Origin: Protostelium mycophagum
Taxonomy: Eukaryota > Evosea > Variosea > Protosteliida > Protosteliaceae
DNA length: 45,967 bases
NCBI GenBank assembly: GCA_002081555.1
Contig: MZNV01001672.1
Location: forward strand, 1-45,967
Direction of reading: 5' to 3'
Shown here: positions 22,601-33,853 of the stretch, piece after piece
How the letters are laid out: each line of letters opens with the position of its first letter
How positions within the stretch are numbered: the first letter of the stretch is position 1
Translations under genes and position numbers: made by a program
The notes under the pieces: generated by a model
The model's input: the letters and a program-made list of their open reading frames with translations, nothing else
The model's database searches: none
Told to the model about the DNA's origin: nothing

Positions 22601-23843
22601 GCTAGAGACCTGTGGAGTCTGACTCGCTCTCGGTAACATAACGTGACTCGATTCGGAGTCACGGTAGCTTACCGTGCGGGTGTCAGACTCTGCAGGTCTT
22701 GACAACCATCCATATGTATGAAAAAACAACCACAAAGTATTAAAGACTGTTTACCTTGTGCCCGGGCCACATCCTGTGCCATTCTGGCCCAAACAAATGG
22801 GTCACAATTCGTGGAACCCAAATTCAAATTGATCTTGAACGGACCGTAATTATCAATGACAGAATCCCCCTCTATATCGCTGACAAAGTTGACTCTGCTG
22901 AAGGACTGCTGTGCGAAAACCTGTTGGGCTACAATGGGTCAGCATTTATTTTAATTTGAATATTGTTTTCTCACCTGCACCAGCAGCCTGCCAAATCGTC
23001 TCTTGTTGTGTTTCTGAATAGTTTTATTTTTGAATATCTTTAAGTGGACTCACGAACACTGCATGGGACTGTTTCATCTTGAAAATTTAAAGTGAAAATG
23101 GCCAAGCTGTTCTGGTCGACTTTGCCCGTGGCTCCGGCCCTTTTAGACTTGAGGCCTTCCTATAAATAGATGAATCATGTTCCCAGAAATGGGATCAGGG
23201 AATGTTATACTTGACATACGAGAGAATGGATGATGAATCATCTCATAGCACAATCAGAAGCAGATATCCAATGCTCATAAAATAGATGAAATCGCAAAAT
23301 TTGTTTATGGACGAACCTGTGGTGCGTTGGATAGCAGCACAATGTCTTTATCCACATCCTCTATGTATAATTGTGAGTGGTCGCCGATCTTCATTGTGTC
23401 GGGATGTTCAACCTCTAAAGGTATAGCATACACTCCAATCGTCATGCCGTTCGTCCATTGTCTGCTGAGTTTCAGAAATAAAAGTCACACCATTATCCGA
23501 CTCACGAGGCACTGACGGTATGGCTGTATTTTGTGTTGAAGATGAGCTGAAAAGTTTGTGTATCATTGATGTGTAACAAACGAATCGCGTGAGATCTCCG
23601 GGCTGAAAGACCTCAATAAATACAGATGGGAGAAAGCAAATTACCTCCTAAATGATCAGCATGAAGTATCTCTAAGCGTCCTCTGTGAGTGAACTCCCTT
23701 TCGGCACGTGGGAATGCTTCTATCCCAATGTCCTCAAGAGGATCAAAATCGAGAACTTCAATCGGTTCTTGTGAGATATCAGAAGCGAGGGCGTTGCATA
23801 ACAGAAATAGAAGAAGAGATGCAACCCAAAGCCTTCTGTCCAT
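16672..23843 (-). CDS. Membrane-anchored M11 (gametolysin-type) metalloprotease with Ig-like repeats
   Basis: Multi-exon gene for a secreted, type I membrane protease. The start at 23843 opens a signal peptide (MDRRLWVASLLLFLL). Exon 22413-22202 holds the metzincin zinc site HELGHTVGMSHA (HExxHxxGxxH, at 22258-22226), preceded by the M11-like GWQGLAIVG; the next exons contain MEKGNAPWSD and the FNA...GW segment typical after an M11 Met-turn. A long stalk of NEW3/Ig-like beta repeats follows (about 21.4-17.6 kb; LPGQSVQF, LQPGQTG). Then come a fibronectin-III-like stretch (YRDGNLIG... YTYSITVVDRRG), a TM helix (about 17200-17120) and a cytoplasmic tail. The 3' end is ambiguous: one splice ends in ...STEKK at 16815; another gives an acidic tail ending at 16672. 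It holds about 14 GTTGTAGAT copies. Confidence 0.82.
19473..19487. repeat. Short perfect hairpin TGCCGC-AAA-GCGGCA
   Basis: Intronic six-base-pair perfect stem with a three-base loop, inside the metalloprotease gene. An imperfect relative (GCGGC-TTT-GCCGG) lies near 19207. Same family as the other GCGGC hairpins in the window. Confidence 0.7.
20226..20238. repeat. Short perfect hairpin GCGGC-TTT-GCCGC
   Basis: Intronic hairpin in the metalloprotease gene, 10 bases from copy 2 of the 88-bp repeat. A further imperfect GCGGT/ACCGC pair lies at about 20172-20187 in the same intron. Confidence 0.7.
20249..20336 (-). repeat. 88-bp dispersed repeat, copy 2 (metalloprotease intron)
   Basis: Reverse-complement match to 5517-5604, about 85 of 88 positions identical with no indel. 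It lies wholly in an intron of about 300 bases (roughly 20113-20418), antisense relative to how the sequence sits in DOP1. It contains GTTGTAGAT at 20288-20296. Confidence 0.85.
22531..22545. repeat. Short hairpin TGCGG-CTCTA-CCGCA
   Basis: Intronic stem-loop in the metalloprotease gene with a five-base-pair stem. It lies just upstream of the larger foldback structure at 22606-22699. Confidence 0.65.
22606..22699. repeat. Nested foldback element in a metalloprotease intron
   Basis: The outer arms AGACCTGTGGAGTCTGAC (22606-22623) and GTCAGACTCTGCAGGTCT (22682-22699) pair with one two-base internal mismatch. An inner hairpin GTGACTC-GATTCG-GAGTCAC is flanked by CGGTA and TACCG, including the ACGGTAGCTTACCGT word shared with 659-673. 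The whole 94-base unit could form a branched stem. It looks like a small foldback mobile element or a structured intronic RNA; no family was recognised. Confidence 0.75.
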
Positions 23844-24151
23844 CTTGCCCCGAAAATTTGTGAAAGTGAACCAGGAAGCGTGACGCTGCACAAATTTTTA
23901 CGACTATCTTTTCGAAAATCAATCGTCACTGTCTCTGAACTCCATATACTTACTGTTATGATATACTTATTATGTCTTTATGATGTATATGACAAAAAAT
24001 TCTTCTTGTAGTGTATTTGAATATTTCTAAAATTAAATATGTCGTTGTAGTTCAGACATAGCCGTTTCGCAGAATCCAGTGCAGCGGAGGTGTCTACGTC
24101 GACACTGGGATCCCACTTTGCTGCGATATTTTCATCACCCCACAGAACAAT
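23844..24151. promoter_or_regulatory. Divergent spacer, metalloprotease / cystathionine lyase
   Basis: About 308 bases separate the two divergent start codons, so both promoters must lie here. The part near 23940-24040 is AT-rich. A small open frame from 24079 overlaps the lyase start in another frame and is judged spurious. Confidence 0.45.
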
Positions 24152-25847
24152 ATGCCATCAGACATAAAAACCTCAGTAGGTTCATGGATACGAGAGAACG
24201 AGGCACAAACAGGTCACGAGCCTGTGAGATTAGCTTCATTTGGGCACACCACAGGGCATTATAGAGAAGCCACTGATTACGCGCTCGTCGATAACTGGCA
24301 TGATGCCTACGGGGCCACATCTGTTCCCATTTATCAGTCAGCTACATTCAAACAAACATCTGCCACAGAATTTGGTGCCTACGATTATTCAAGATCCGGC
24401 AATCCCACTCGTTCCCACTTGGGTGAGTGTTAGGTCAGTACATCGAGAATGTAATATTGAGATGATCATAGAGACACACGTGGCCAAGATAATGGGTGCT
24501 GAGAGGGCCTATGCTTTGAGCAGTGGTATGGGTGCTCTTGATGCCATCACAAGATTAGTCAGATCTGGAGATGAGATAATCGCTGGAGACGACATCTATG
24601 GAGGTGACTATTTCGCCCATCTGAGATCACTTTGACATCCGTTCGATCTGATTTTTCAACAGGAACAAATCGTCTCTTGACATATCTGAAAGAGATGCAA
24701 GGAGTCATCGTGCACCACGTTGATACCAGTAACGTCGAAGAAGTCGAGGCCAGATTAGATCCACAACGCACAAAGATGGTCTTATTAGAGACACCTACCA
24801 ACCCCCTTCTGAAGGTTTGTCGCCATTGAGGTTCTTCTCAAAATTCAAATTTTTTAAACTTCTGATCAGGTGGTGGACATCCCCAGCATCAGCACACTTG
24901 TCCATCAACGATGCCCAGACGCTTTGGTCGTTGTAGATAACACCATGATGTCACCATATCTACAAAAGACGTTACATCTTGGTGCCGATATAGAGTATCA
25001 TTCTGCAACAAAATACCTCAGCGGACATCATGATCTCATGGCTGGTGTGATCGGCTGCAAGAGCAGCATTATCGCCCAGGTACATCTTTCGCGTTGTAGT
25101 TTGACATCCTGAATTTTCGCAGAAAATCTACTTTGTGATCAACAGCGTGGGAAGCGGTCTGGGACCTTTTGAGAGTTTTTTGTTACTAAGAGGGATGAAG
25201 ACATTACCCATCAGAATGGATCGGCAGCAGATGAATGCCGAGATCGTCGCGGACTTTTTGGTCAGGAACGGGTTCAAGGTAACCCCCCGCCATTTTTTTG
25301 TAGTGTAGGCTGAACCCCCAGGTTCATTTCGTTGGATTGAAAACACATCCTCAGTACACCCTTCACCACTCCATGTCAAAAGGTGCCCATTGTACACATT
25401 TTCAAGTTGAAAGTCTCAATCTTTAGGTCCGGGGGCCGTCCTCAGTTTCGAGACCGGGTCCGTTTCTCTAAGTGAAAAGATCGTCAGCAGCTGCAAGATT
25501 TTCACCATCAGCGTCAGTTTTGGATGTGTCAACTCTCTCATCAGGTGCTTCATCTTCCACATCCCATCCACCATCCATCGTCCATCATCTTCTATATCAT
25601 CCATCATCTTCTATATCATCCATCATCACTTCTATATCATCCATCTTCTATATCATCCATCATCTTCTGATCAGATGACAGTATGCCATGCCGCATGTCG
25701 CATGCGTCTATTCCTGCTCATGTTAGAGCTGAGAGGTGCTTACCTGAAGACATTGTGAGACTCTCCATCGGTATAGAGGACGTCGAAGATCTCATCCAAG
25801 ATCTTACCCGGGCGTTCAAATGCGCAGGGCTAGATGTAAAAGATTGA
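24152..25847 (+). CDS. metC: Cystathionine beta-lyase-type PLP enzyme
   Basis: Eight exons (24152-24422, 24472-24603, 24663-24814, 24870-25079, 25123-25278, 25322-25382, 25427-25544, 25682-25847) join into an intact frame of 421 residues. It belongs to the Cys/Met metabolism PLP-dependent family, which acts in transsulfuration. PLP lysine K233 lies in [52 protein letters not shown]-like GSGLGPFES and the C-terminal [10 protein letters not shown] then [13 protein letters not shown] and [11 protein letters not shown] all match the beta-lyase branch (plant CBL and bacterial MetC style) better than gamma-lyase. A cystathionine gamma-lyase or gamma-synthase activity cannot be excluded from sequence alone. 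There is no obvious organelle target peptide beyond a roughly 45-residue N-terminal extension. Intron 7 is a satellite-like repeat. Confidence 0.92.
25545..25681. repeat. Intronic tandem repeat (CATC / CTTCTATATCATC units)
   Basis: Intron 7 of the lyase gene, about 137 bases, is the longest intron of that gene. It is built of CCATC and CATCTTCTATATCATC units of about 15-20 bases repeated roughly five times. It is pyrimidine-rich on the sense strand and ends in GATGACAG. Confidence 0.85.
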
Positions 25848-26112
25848 TAAATGTTTGTAGTTGTATTACAGATTTGTACAATTTCAAATGAAAAATAATT
25901 GCGGTAGCTACCGCTCTGTTGCTGTGAGTAACACGTTAGAGTTACCGTGTATCGTATACAATGTGTGTCCGCCGGGTAATATTTCTATTTTGAAATATAG
26001 ACACTAAGACATTATGATTTGTTTGCGGTTTTTGGTGATTTTTTGTAAATTAAAAAATACCTGAAAAAATAAAATTCACATGAAGTAATGTGATGATTTA
26101 TTGGCAACACTC
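25848..26112. other. Convergent spacer, lyase / P450, with palindrome
   Basis: A perfect 14-base palindrome GCGGTAGCTACCGC lies at 25901-25914. On the minus strand an AATAAA follows the P450 stop within about 20 bases and likely serves as its poly(A) signal. No gene seen. Confidence 0.55.
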
Positions 26113-28094
26113 TCATGCAACTCTCCTCAGCTTCAGATTCAAGGTGTTGTCTTTAGGTCTCATCACGATCATGACCACTCTTTCCACGATCTTGCCCGGT
26201 TCCTCTTCCACATGAAAATTTCTGATGATGGACACCAGGATGGCCTTCATCTCTGTCACCGCGAATCTGTGCCCGATGCAGTTTCTCGGGCCAGTCAGGA
26301 AGGTCAGATTCGCATAAGGACCTGAAGAGATGAGAACATGATGACACATCAAAGACAATGAGATCACAAAGATGTGGGAAAGTTTCACCTTTGGCTTGCT
26401 CTGGGATTCTTCCCTCTTCTATAAATCTCTCTGGGCAAAATTGGTCAGCGTCGGGGCCCCATATGGAGGGTAGTTGGTGGACAACGGCGGGGGGAATGAC
26501 CACCTTTGTACCCTTCGGAATGCGATATCCGCATAAGACATCTTCTTTTGTGGCCTCTCTCACCGTGAATTGCACTGGAGAATCGATGCTGCCAAAATTG
26601 AGCGAAATTCCGGGGATATCTCGAGTTACGTACCGGAGTACTTCCTTTACAACTGCGTTGAGGTAGGGCATGGAATTATTTAGTTCGTCATATGTCAGAG
26701 GCCTATCTCCCGGGTGAATCTGTATTTGTCAGTGGAGTGAAATTATGTTAAGAATGCATTCAGGTTGCAGCTTTGCTGCAACTTCCAAAAATGTGCACAA
26801 TAAACGTTACATTTAATAATGCATTTGAAATAGACCTTGGCATGACGCTAAGTGTCGCTACAAATCGCCAAAAGCAATGCGGAAAAAAGGCCGGAATAAA
26901 TGAATCTTTGCGGCAAAGCTGCAAACAAACACTATTGAGTACCTGTTTGATCTCATCCCTCAACTTCTGTTGAACTGTTTGGTTCTGTGCTAATCTCAAA
27001 AGAGTCCAAGTCAAAGAAGTAGAAGTAGTCTCGTGACCCGCCGCGAGGAAAGTGAGACACTGGTCCATGATTTCTTTGTCACTGAGAGGCTCTTCTATGC
27101 CCAAATTATCACGCATGAGGATGGTGAGGACGTCTTTCTTTGTGTTGGAGGTGTTTGTATCCAATTCTATTCTTTTATTCTGCATCAACTTCTTCACGAT
27201 GATTTCCACATCGAGACGGTTCTACAACATTCAGGTACGTCTCTAGAGATTGCAATGTCTATATTTGCATACCTTGTTCAAGTCTCTCAAAAAGGGATGG
27301 AGGTCACAAATGAAAGATAGAGGTGGGCAAATTTCACTCCAGAATGTGGTGAGAAACAATCCGATACTCGGTTTTTCCGCCTTCATCAGCTTCTTATAGG
27401 CCAGGGCCAAGGGCTCGTTAGGATCGTTGAGGGAATCAAACTTGTGGTCAAAACCTGTCGAGTGTCAGATGTGACATCTGTCACATGGACGTACCTGCCA
27501 ACCCGATGATGTCCAGTGTGCACCTGCTGAGCCACGGAACTATGTTGACTGTGGTGAACTCTTTGGAAGAAGGTATTTCCTCTTTCCATTTCTTGATCAA
27601 CTCTCCAGCAGGGATCCAAAATATAGGTGTGAGGTCCTTGATCTTGGGCACAGAGAAGGCAGCGTCTAAAGCCTTCCTCTGCTTCTTGTGGAATTGTCCT
27701 GATACAATCAGATGGAACAAGTTATTGTTGACTTGCCCTCTGCGTTGAGAAGGCCGTCCCCTACAAGGGCTCTCAATAAGCGCTGTGTTTGCTCTGGTTT
27801 GACATAGTCATACGACGAGCTGACCAGCACCTGCGATATCGCCTTTGGGGATGTGATCAGTACTCTGGGCATGCGGAAGAGGTACTGCCTGTGGATCCCT
27901 GTGTTGATCTCCTGAGCCCATTTCCTCTCTGAAACTCCCGGCTGTGATTTTATGATGGGCATCAAGTGTCCCAACAGAAAGTGTCTCCCCGGAGCGACCG
28001 GGATTGCGTTCAACGGATCACTTCTGCTGCTCCACCAATGTAACAACAAAGGAATACTTATAGCCACTAAGGATGCTATGACGATGATACTCAT
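26113..28094 (-). CDS. Cytochrome P450
   Basis: Seven exons (28094-27737, 27698-27495, 27454-27273, 27221-26943, 26719-26634, 26588-26389, 26321-26113) give 505 residues, the normal length for a microsomal P450. A hydrophobic N-terminal anchor (MSIIVIASLVAISIPLLL) is followed by GDGLLNAEG and HKKQRK in helix C. The I-helix oxygen-binding motif AAGHETTSTS, the K-helix ExxR (EVLR), the PERF segment (CPERF) and the heme-binding FLTGPRNCIG (axial Cys about 451) are all present. It is therefore expected to be an active ER-bound monooxygenase that needs a reductase; the substrate is unknown. The first intron must use a GC-AG pair (27736-27699, 38 nt) to keep the conserved frame. Intron 26942-26720 carries two hairpins. 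Confidence 0.95.
26764..26782. repeat. Short perfect hairpin GTTGCAGC-TTT-GCTGCAAC
   Basis: An eight-base-pair perfect stem with a three-base loop in P450 intron 26942-26720. An imperfect relative, TTTGCGGC-AAA-GCTGCAAA, lies at about 26908-26926 in the same intron. Confidence 0.75.
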
Positions 28095-28650
28095 GTTTTG
28101 ACCGTCGTGTTTCTGTATTTATGACCTCATCGCTAGCCTCCGATTTTTGGCAGATAGAATCCGAACATTTGGCTTTCTCCGTGGACATGGCACAAAAATA
28201 TTTTATTTCTTACGAAGATGACATGTATTACCCGAAACTTGAACATCCGGAAATGGTTGTCAGAAATCGGGCATACTCAAAATCTATTTTATGTTCAGCA
28301 ATAGCACAATAGAAAGTGCTTTTTCTGCATGGTGTGTCAGCTTGACCAAAGCATTTCTGGACGACTGTCGACAGTTTGAATCTGCATTTTACTGTGAAAT
28401 ACTGGTAGAGAATTAAATTGAGCGAGGCTGTCTGTATCTGCACTTGCGGTCTTTTGGCAACTCAAGAGACAGAGACAACGAATCCAAGACAGCAGGCCAG
28501 CTAGGACAAGGTGCCTCACAACACCATTTATTAGCCATTCGGCGAGGAGCGCAAGGAAATCCTCTGACCTCTCCTTGACTTGATCGCGTTGTTGGACTGG
28601 GACACTTTTGTATTGAATAAAAACAACAAAACAGGATCTCGAGATTTCGA
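28095..28650. promoter_or_regulatory. Divergent spacer, P450 / orphan gene
   Basis: About 556 bases lie between divergent starts. Small open frames occur on both strands (for example 28121-28312 plus, 28519-28337 minus), none with recognisable homology or splice partners. Promoters of both neighbours presumably lie here; no specific site is identified. Confidence 0.4.
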
Positions 28651-29555
28651 ATGGCCACTCTCGCTGAACAACATGTCCTTTTCTGGGGAGTTAGAAACAG
28701 GTTTCTGAAGTATTTTACGGCAAGTACAGATAACTGGGTGCATGGACACAAAGGATTCCTTGAACTCCCTTTCCTCTTCAATGAAACCGGTTGCAACGCT
28801 CATTTTTTCGCCATCCCTGACAAAGGCTTGGAAAGGATCTTAAAAATCTTTCCCCCTGATCTCTATGTTCGGCAAGTACTGACGACCGGAAGTCTGAGTG
28901 GTGTTGTCCTTCACATCAAACCAACAGAGATAGATATCACCATAGACCTCGAAATTGCCAGAGATTGTGGTGGACAAATGTTTTCTTTGAAGAATGTCCG
29001 ATTTCATCTTTGTCAAGACGACTGTGCGTCTCTACACAAAATGATACAAGAGAAGAACAAGTGGATTGAGGACCTACATCAATACGAACAAGTGGATTGA
29101 GGACCTACATCAATACGAACAAGTGAATCACCTTGATATCGCCTGCTCTTACTGTCCACAAGTTGCTTCAATCCGAGCTCCACATCGCCAGCGCACTAGC
29201 CCCTCTTCTTCAAGGACCTTATAATCCAAGAAGACAATACTCCCTCCTTGGACAAGCTGTGTTTGGAGATTATCCTTGCGTACAACATAATGGGGTTGTA
29301 CCATCGAATTATTTTTCAAACATCTCGAAGTCTGCGAGGACGAGAACTGACAATCAGCAGTTGTGGATGGTGCCCAAGAACAAGGATTCTCTTCATCTTG
29401 CAAGAGAGATTGCATCATCCCTGGCCAAATCTGCTACCATATTCCTGGAAAATCACAAATACGATATTTATACAATGGTAGATGACAGTCTCAGTAGAGA
29501 TATAGAATTGAGATATGAAGACATTGAATTCTGTACAATGAGATCCTCTGTATAA
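28651..29555 (+). CDS. Orphan protein of 277 residues, two exons
   Basis: I do not recognise this protein. Exons 28651-29091 and 29163-29555 join in frame across a 71-nt intron to give about 277 residues with no signal peptide or TM helix. Recognisable properties are a cysteine-containing segment (CQDDC), a short charged, probably coiled-coil stretch (MIQEKNKWIEDLHQYEQ) at the splice junction, and an acidic C-terminus. A 31-base tandem duplication spans the donor site; only the upstream donor keeps the frame open. An AATAAA follows the stop at about 29557. It may be lineage-specific. Without the intron the first frame would end at 29100, giving a 149-residue protein. Confidence 0.6.
29056..29117 (+). 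repeat. 31-bp perfect tandem duplication across a splice donor
   Basis: Two identical 31-base units (29056-29086 and 29087-29117) are followed by the first eight bases of a third. Each unit junction recreates CAA|GTG, so the duplication copied the donor site. Used from the first donor, the duplicate is confined to the intron. Confidence 0.9.
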
Positions 29556-29629
29556 TAAACATTAATATTGTATATAAATATTAATAATGAAAGTTGAAGA
29601 AATACAAACACATTCTATCCGATTCACAA

Positions 29630-32600
29630 TCAAATTTCTACATCATTATATGGATACACGTCATCCCTCACGTTGATTTCTGCTTCTGCAGAGCCCAACA
29701 TCGCGCTCAGACATGTGATGACGACACCAAGCGACGCTCTGTACTCTGGGCGGAATTGAACGCTGTTGAATAATGAGATGGGCATTGTAGATCAACACTC
29801 ACCATCTCTCCATCACGCGCCTCAACCCTCTATTCCAACTACTTCCCATTTCTACCTTTGCTTCACCTCTGGGTGTCATCTTGTAGACCTGGATTTTCAG
29901 CATCTACAACACTCCAAGATCTTCACCTCACGATCTGAAAGATCTCCGTAGATCTGCTTATCGTGTGCTGTCATCGTCCAGATCAGTGTACCAAAGGACC
30001 ACACTGCTGACTCCGTACTATGCACTTCTCCACTCATTGTCTCAGGTGCCTGAGTTTTCAGCAACGGAATTTATTTTTATAGACATACACTATATCGTGT
30101 GATATCTACTCTGTCAACTTTCTCTCCCATGTTGCAGAGGTTTATCATTCCTCCCATCTTAGCGATGATGACGTCATTACTATAGGACAGGAGTACCTGG
30201 ACATGTCAAACATGTCATCCACTTGTCAAAATGTTACGTTTGTAGATATGATCATAGTGTGAACAAGGTTCTGATTGTGTAAGAAATCTATGGCTCTTGC
30301 AACTTGTATAGATCTACAACCCGTCAGTTCTTTGCATCAACATGATACCCACATCGATGTAATCTGCTGATCATTCAATCGTGATTTGGACATGAAAGTG
30401 GAGAGATCATGATCTCTCATCCACTCATAGACTACATATGATTCCGTCATGCTGAAACATTGATTGATATACATCACGATGTTGGGATGATGCATTCTCT
30501 GAAAGATTCAGACTTTTCGATTCATCAGAGATCTGCACCCTTGCGTTTGTCGCCTCCATGAGTAACCTCTGAATACATTTCCTCCCTTCTGCCTTCTTCA
30601 CGGCTACAACCGTAGTGCCTCCATATGTACCCATCCAAACACTTGTATCACCCCCCTTCACTATCTCCTGACACGTCACCTTCGTATTATCTCCGGAGGA
30701 GCTGTCAAATGAGATGGGCTGTTCGAATCTTTTGCCCCTCTACAACGAGTAAAAAATCGATATTCTTGCTGACATTTACCTTCCTGGCGAGTATGATGAC
30801 GGAGGCGAATAGAACAATGAGAAAACCGCAGCCCAGTACCACCGCGATGATGATGTTTGTCCTCGTTGTAGATAACTGTGGCAGTGGTGTGGCACCAACT
30901 GGCGATTTCGAGGGGATGAGAGAGAAATTCGTGAGATGTGACGTCAGGCAAGTGTAGATGTCGGCGGTGTAGCTTTGTCTCGTTGTAGATACGCCTGTCA
31001 TATTCCAGTCATTGTACACTTCGTCCCAGTATGAACACATCAGATCTAGAAGTAGATGAGTTTTGTAGATGGTGGATATAAATACCGTATCCATTCGTAG
31101 GTGGAGAAGTACTGGAGATGTTGATTATGATTGGCGTATACGTGTCTTTTACATCTATTTCTTTACCATCACTATCCAGCAGACTGACGCCCACTACTTT
31201 AGAGGATCTGAGCTATTTTAAGACCACCTACAATAAAGAATGGCTTACACTGTTGTAGATGACAGATTTCGCAGTGGATTAACGTCTGAGACATAGCACA
31301 ATAGATATGCTGTTACGTTATTCATTGAAGTCACTTCCTTCGGGACATACACGGAGATGCCACTGGATGTCATTTTGACACTCGTTACGCCTCCCGGCGA
31401 TACTTTCTGTACAGTGATATTGATCTGTGGTGATATATAGGCGAAATTCGTGGCGTTGACTTTGACAACAGCAGACATGATGGTATGTGTTGCATTTCGG
31501 ATAGATGCTTGGTTCTCTTCTGTGCTGGGTCAGAGTGTAGTCAGACTGAGCTTACGTACGTAAATTCAGATACACACTGTTCCATGAAGCTGAATAGCTG
31601 CCAATCAGGTCCTTCAGTATGACTTTAACTGTCACATTGACACCTGCACATGTCACATGTCACATCATAATGAGCAGACGTCCGTCATCACCTGTCAGAA
31701 GATTCGTATTAACTTGAATCAAGCTGTCAGATCGATGGAGAAGTGTGCTGACCTGATGTTTTTGGTGTCTACACCTTCACGTCGACATTTACCTGTTGTC
31801 CCCCTATGTACACATACAGACACGGTTGTGCATCCCCGAAGTTTACCCCCCTGATATTCATGATACCCTCGTGTACTGTCACGTTGTAGATGAGGGGTGT
31901 AGAATATTTGATGACTGAAAAGATTCTCCATCCGTTCTGGGTCGTGATGATGGGAGTGCTGTAGATGCAGCTGAGTGATTTTACAGCTATTTGGACGCCT
32001 TGGACGTTGAGCACTTGTCCTACATACTTTAGAAACATTTCGACAGAAATTTCGTGGAAATTTAATTGCAAAAGACGAGTTAAACATCACCTAGAGGAGA
32101 CACTGCAGCATTCTGTTCAAAGATTGGGACGGAGCCCAACACCGCACCCCCTTCGTTGTAGATGGCCAAACGTCCGGAGTCACTCAAAACAAGTTGAGTC
32201 ACAACACTCCCAGTAGCCAGAGGAATTAACTCCGCCTCCATGCCAAACTCTGTCTCAACAGAAAGCGCAGAAAGGCTCAAGCTGACTCGTGTGAAGTTGT
32301 TCAGTGAGCCCCATGCCGATAGTTCGGCTGTCGTTGAGTTATTTACAGTGTTGTAGATGGACAGAAATCCTGTGGCGGGGTGTAGACCGAAGGCTTTTGA
32401 GCAGTCGGGGGAGACCAGGTATGTCGGGAAAGTGAGGTTAATAAATGACAGAGGCGAATTGCTCACGAGCTTATATCTGCAAAAGAATCATTCAAAAATC
32501 GTTTTATTTTAATGTCAAAATTTGAATTTATATTTTAAATTTAATATTCAGTTGTAGATACCAGAAGACAAAATAATTCTTCCGGAAATGTGAATCAAAA

Positions 32601-33708
32601 TTCATCGCGTACCCCGGAGAATACAGCGGTGTAGATGGACATGTTGGCATCTCACAGCATCCTCCAACACATGGCTTCCATCCCTCTGGACAAGCAGGCA
32701 CTGAGGGCATGACAGGGCAAGAAGAGTTGAAAGTGAGGTTAGGACACACACAGACAGGAGTGCCTCTCATCAGCGCCGTGCACATCATGTTTGGAGGACA
32801 TCTGTAATTCAGACATCGCGATTGGACATCCTGAATGGGTGTGAGACATTAAATCTTTAGAGGGTGATTGAAGTGACTCACCGTGTAAACGTTTTCCATA
32901 GCGTAAGGAAATTGAAAGTATCCTTCATCGAGGGTGTTGATATACATCACTAAAATCGGGTAGGGTATGTTCTGACTCGTGTTGGCTGCCACAACTAGAG
33001 AGGTCGTGTTCTGCAAAGTGACCCAAGTGCCCTTCTGAATGGTCGGCGATTCCGCCACTGGTCCCATCCAGAACCACATCCAATCATTGGGTGGGTTATA
33101 ATGTCCGAGGATCTGCTGTTTCAACGGCGAGATCAGTTGAAATGAGAGATAGCTCCCCCATTCAGCAGTCAAGTTCGAGTGATATAGAGGGTTGACGTCC
33201 CAAGCATATGATGCGTTGTAGACTGGCTGTTGAGAGATCCCATTAAAGAGGATGTTTGTCACATTGACTGCTCCTGTGAGGTTGTTGTCTCTGATCGCCC
33301 ATGGATAAAGGTCTCCTAATGGTTCATTATTTCCCAGATCTTTAAAAGTGGAGAAATAGTATCCCTGAAGATGATACGATCTCGATTCAACCCTTTATCG
33401 CTCAGCAAGATCATGTTTAGACGTGGACTCACCTGATGAATACACACAGATGAAATAGAACTTGAAAGAGGAGCATCTGCCTCGCCGTCTCTGGCGCAAA
33501 GAACAAATGTCAGGCCTTGTCTGGTTATCTGCCGCGCGGAAGAAACGCCAGATTGCTAAATTCCGGACATTGACATGTGAACACTGACATTCCCTATAAA
33601 ACAATGTAATGAACTCGTGGTTGACTGACGTGTCGACATCGTTAAGCTTACCGTGAGGCACAATAAGAGTCCCGCAGACAGAACGCTGAACTTCGAACTT
33701 TTTCTCAT
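29630..33708 (-). CDS. Receptor Z: paralogue of receptor A (IPT/TIG-like, GPS-like, TM, pseudokinase)
   Basis: Inverted paralogue of receptor A with the same module order. The start at 33708 opens a signal peptide (MRKSSKFSVLSAGLLLCLT). Next come an extra short exon (about 33530-33433), the GYYFSTF... N-glycosylated domain, the cysteine-rich module (MCTALMRGTPVCVC), the LVSPDCSKAFGLHPATG segment and an IPT-like region (YNVTVHEGIMNIRGVNFGD). A GPS-like CSYWDE...CLTSHLTNF is followed by a TM helix (about 30870-30790). The tail keeps the VAIK lysine (VAVKK) but reads VHTMI for HRD and GGM for DFG, with APE and WSFG present: a pseudokinase. It ends ...YPYNDVEI at 29630. Unlike receptor A I see no frameshift. 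Probable cell-surface sensor or adhesion protein; ligand unknown. Confidence 0.82.
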
Positions 33709-33853
33709 ATTAATAAAATACTCGGTAACAAGGCCAATATACACACTAAGTTCACGTCAGTTACCGCAAATCCTGGTCATGACCACGGTCTATGTCAGAG
33801 AGGCAAAACTGCAGCGATTTTTATGAGTTACAATGGCCCAGTCAAAATCGAGT

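Noticed and set aside
25416-25678. Open frames on both strands rich in Ser, His and Ile over the lyase 3' part
   Set aside because: They are read-through of the CATC satellite intron and shadows of exon 7.
28121-28312. 63-codon plus-strand frame between P450 and the orphan gene
   Set aside because: Overlaps the likely P450 promoter, has antisense frames of similar length and no homology.
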